DNA of 8,024 nt from an uncultured Bacilli bacterium. Lineage in GTDB: Bacteria; Bacillota_I; Bacilli_A; RF39; UBA660. This document shows positions 6,702-8,024 of the stretch, piece by piece (the stretch's first letter is position 1; the number at the start of each line of letters is the position of its first letter). The notes under the pieces were generated by a model, which saw only the letters and a program-made list of their open reading frames with translations, was not told the DNA's origin and did not search any database. Both the position numbers and the translations under genes were made by a program. The stretch is taken from positions 1-8,024 of the forward strand of contig CAJUCU010000018.1 in NCBI GenBank assembly GCA_910585335.1, written 5' to 3'.

Positions 6702-7493
6702 TTAATCATTAATATGAATAAACTTTTCAACCAATTCCTTATCAAACAGTATTCCTTTTCCACCATCAGTCACAGATTGTCCACATAGTAAAAGTTCCTC
6801 ATAAGCATCTTCTAAATTTTTTCCTTTACAATACACTCTATTCGATGTCATCGCATCAAAGCTATCCACAATACCAATTATTTTTGCCCCTAGTTCAGGA
6901 ATGCTTCCTTTTGGATAACCACTTCCATCGCATCTCTCATGATGAGACCTGATAATATTCAAAGTATCTTCTGCTAAAAAACCTTTCAAAATATCATAAC
7001 CATAATTACAGTGATTTTTAATCACATTAAATTCACTATCACTAAGTCTGCCCTTTTTACCAACAATACTAGATGGAACTTTATATTTTCCAACATCATG
7101 AAAAAGTGCCGCAATATAAATATTCTTTGTCTGTTCTTTTGTTAACCCTAAAGCATCACACAAAGCTTTTGCATTCTTTCCAACTCGAAGTAAATGCCCC
7201 AATCTACCTTCTTCTAACTCTTCAATAGTAATGTTCATCTTCAAATATTTCGAAAACTCTTTTAAATAAAGATAACGATTCTGGTATTTCTCTTCTATAC
7301 AATTGCCTATTTCATCAAAGGAAATAATAGGGATTTCTAAGACTTCATACAAACAACGTAAATCTTGTGGTAAACTCTCCTTCGTCTTTACAACAAGTGG
7401 ACAACATATTTCATATATATTTTCTTTTATATCTCTGCTTTCTTTAGGCAAACGAATAATCATATCTTCCTCTAATTCATAATAGCCTAACAT
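6702..7493 (-). CDS. HD-GYP domain protein, probable cyclic-dinucleotide phosphodiesterase
   Basis: The C-terminal two thirds is an HD-GYP domain, the metal-dependent phosphohydrolase family that usually degrades cyclic di-GMP to pGpG or GMP. Numbering from the ATG at 7493 (263 residues): His100 in RLGHLLRVG, HDVGK at 132-136, His161 in the NH-C-NYG segment, HHERCDGSGYP at 184-194 with the GYP signature at 192-194, and DSFDAMTSNRVY at 210-221. All expected metal-binding residues are visible, so it should be active. The first 90 residues match no domain I know and lack membrane helices or a phospho-acceptor receiver motif. A longer frame from ATG 7511 has no SD, whereas AAAGGAG sits 7 bases before the ATG at 7493, inside that extension, so the shorter form is chosen. 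It has a sigma-A-like promoter and is divergent from the collagen-like gene. The substrate is inferred from the family. Confidence 0.9.
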   Translation of the reverse strand: MLGYYELEEDMIIRLPKESRDIKENIYEICCPLVVKTKESLPQDLRCLYEVLEIPIISFDEIGNCIEEKYQNRYLYLKEFSKYLKMNITIEELEEGRLGHLLRVGKNAKALCDALGLTKEQTKNIYIAALFHDVGKYKVPSSIVGKKGRLSDSEFNVIKNHCNYGYDILKGFLAEDTLNIIRSHHERCDGSGYPKGSIPELGAKIIGIVDSFDAMTSNRVYCKGKNLEDAYEELLLCGQSVTDGGKGILFDKELVEKFIHIND

Positions 7494-7563
7494 GAAATCA
7501 CTCCTTTTCATATTTGCTAATGTAAGCCAAACTATTCTCCAATTCTTCTAGAACTTTCAAATT

Positions 7564-7592
7564 AAAATACAACAAAAATTACGATTTGTCAA
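7564..7592 (-). promoter_or_regulatory. Promoter of the HD-GYP gene
   Basis: On the minus strand a perfect TTGACA (7587-7592) is followed after 17 bases by TATTTT (7564-7569), 4 of 6 matches to the -10. The predicted start near 7557 gives a leader of about 64 bases before the ATG at 7493. It lies in the 200-base divergent region shared with the collagen-like gene. Confidence 0.65.
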
Positions 7593-7684
7593 TTTAGAGA
7601 TTCTCATAATAAAAAATAAAGATTTTTCTATAATTTATGTGTATGTACTATCTCATTTTTTTAGCCTTACATATATTATTCTAG

Positions 7685-7691
7685 AAAGGAG
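7685..7691 (+). promoter_or_regulatory. Strong ribosome binding site of the collagen-like gene
   Basis: AAAGGAG lies 8 bases before the ATG at 7700. It fixes the frame of the collagen-like gene, which has no stop in the window, and argues against the competing frame whose ATG is at 7704. Confidence 0.85.
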
Positions 7692-7699
7692 AGAAATAT

Positions 7700-8024
7700 A
7701 TGTTTGATAATTGTAATAACAAAAGGCCACATGGTTCATGTCAAGGATTTTGTTATGTTCAGGGGCCTACTGGGCCCACTGGTCCACAAGGACCAGCAAC
7801 TATCGCAATACGGTCTACAACAACTGGAGAACCAGGGACAAATGCTTCTGTTACAAATGGAGGTACAAACCAAAACCTATTATTAGATTTTGTAATACCG
7901 CAAGGAGCAGATGGTGCAACAGGCAACACTGGTCCAACTGGAGCTACTGGCCCTCAAGGTATTCAAGGTCCTACTGGACCTACTGGAGCAACTGGAGCTA
8001 CTGGTCCCGCTGGTACTGCTGGTT
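7700..8024 (+). CDS. Collagen-like Gly-X-Thr repeat protein, 5' part, open at window edge
   Basis: The frame from ATG 7700 stays open for 108 codons to the end. Residues 1-20 are a short Cys-containing head (Cys5, Cys14, Cys18) with no signal peptide or membrane helix. Residues 22-33 are four Gly-X-Y triplets (GPTGPTGPQGPA). Residues 34-68 form a non-collagen insert with GEPGTNASVTNGG and LLLDFVIPQG, a module type I recall from Firmicutes collagen-like proteins. From Gly69 perfect Gly-X-Y triplets run to the edge, with Thr often in Y position (GPTGATGPQG). Such proteins form triple helices, and Thr-rich ones of the BclA type are glycosylated filaments on spore exosporium or cell surface. The lack of a secretion signal fits spore-coat-type assembly from the mother cell, but that is inference. 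A usual C-terminal globular domain would lie beyond the window. A shorter frame at 7704-7886 is a shadow. No confident promoter was found. Confidence 0.92.
   Translation, partial: MFDNCNNKRPHGSCQGFCYVQGPTGPTGPQGPATIAIRSTTTGEPGTNASVTNGGTNQNLLLDFVIPQGADGATGNTGPTGATGPQGIQGPTGPTGATGATGPAGTAG

Noticed and set aside
7704..7886. Plus-strand 60-codon reading frame inside the start of the collagen-like gene
   Set aside because: It is out of frame with the strong SD and the Gly-X-Y pattern; the frame from 7700 gives a coherent collagen-like protein, so this is a shadow.

Overview
This is an AT-rich window from a low-GC Gram-positive bacterium (Firmicutes/Bacillota) using the standard bacterial code: proB ends in a TGA that overlaps the proA start. 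Strong Shine-Dalgarno (SD) sites of the AAAGGAG type, sigma-A-like promoters, U-tract hairpin terminators and a glycine-X-threonine collagen-like protein fit a gut-type lineage such as Erysipelotrichia, a related Bacilli group or Clostridia. No gene here fixes the genus. Almost everything lies on the minus strand; only the last gene is on the plus strand.

From left to right: a minus-strand tRNA pair (tRNA-Ile GAT, then tRNA-Asn GTT cut by the window edge) with its own promoter; a CtpE-like P-type cation ATPase with its own promoter and a hairpin after it; a complete proline biosynthesis operon transcribed proC-proB-proA, with a promoter before proC, a hairpin between proC and proB, a 4-base proB/proA overlap and a strong terminator after proA; a 184-residue protein I do not recognise; a tRNA-Lys (CTT) with promoter and terminator; an HD-GYP domain protein; and, divergently, the start of a collagen-like protein that runs off the right edge and has no stop in the window.

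ProB, ProA and ProC together convert glutamate to proline: ProB phosphorylates glutamate, ProA reduces the product to the semialdehyde, which cyclises, and ProC reduces the resulting pyrroline-5-carboxylate. The other genes look like independent transcription units. SD placement moves three starts inward from the longest reading frame: the ATPase (ATG at 2646), proC (ATG at 5739) and the HD-GYP gene (ATG at 7493). I see no CRISPR array, insertion sequence, phage gene or obvious island boundary. Most of the window is ordinary housekeeping. The least explained parts are the 184-residue protein, the HD-GYP/collagen-like divergent pair, and the hairpins at 4886-4919 and 6529-6548. No intergenic stretch exceeds 300 bases.
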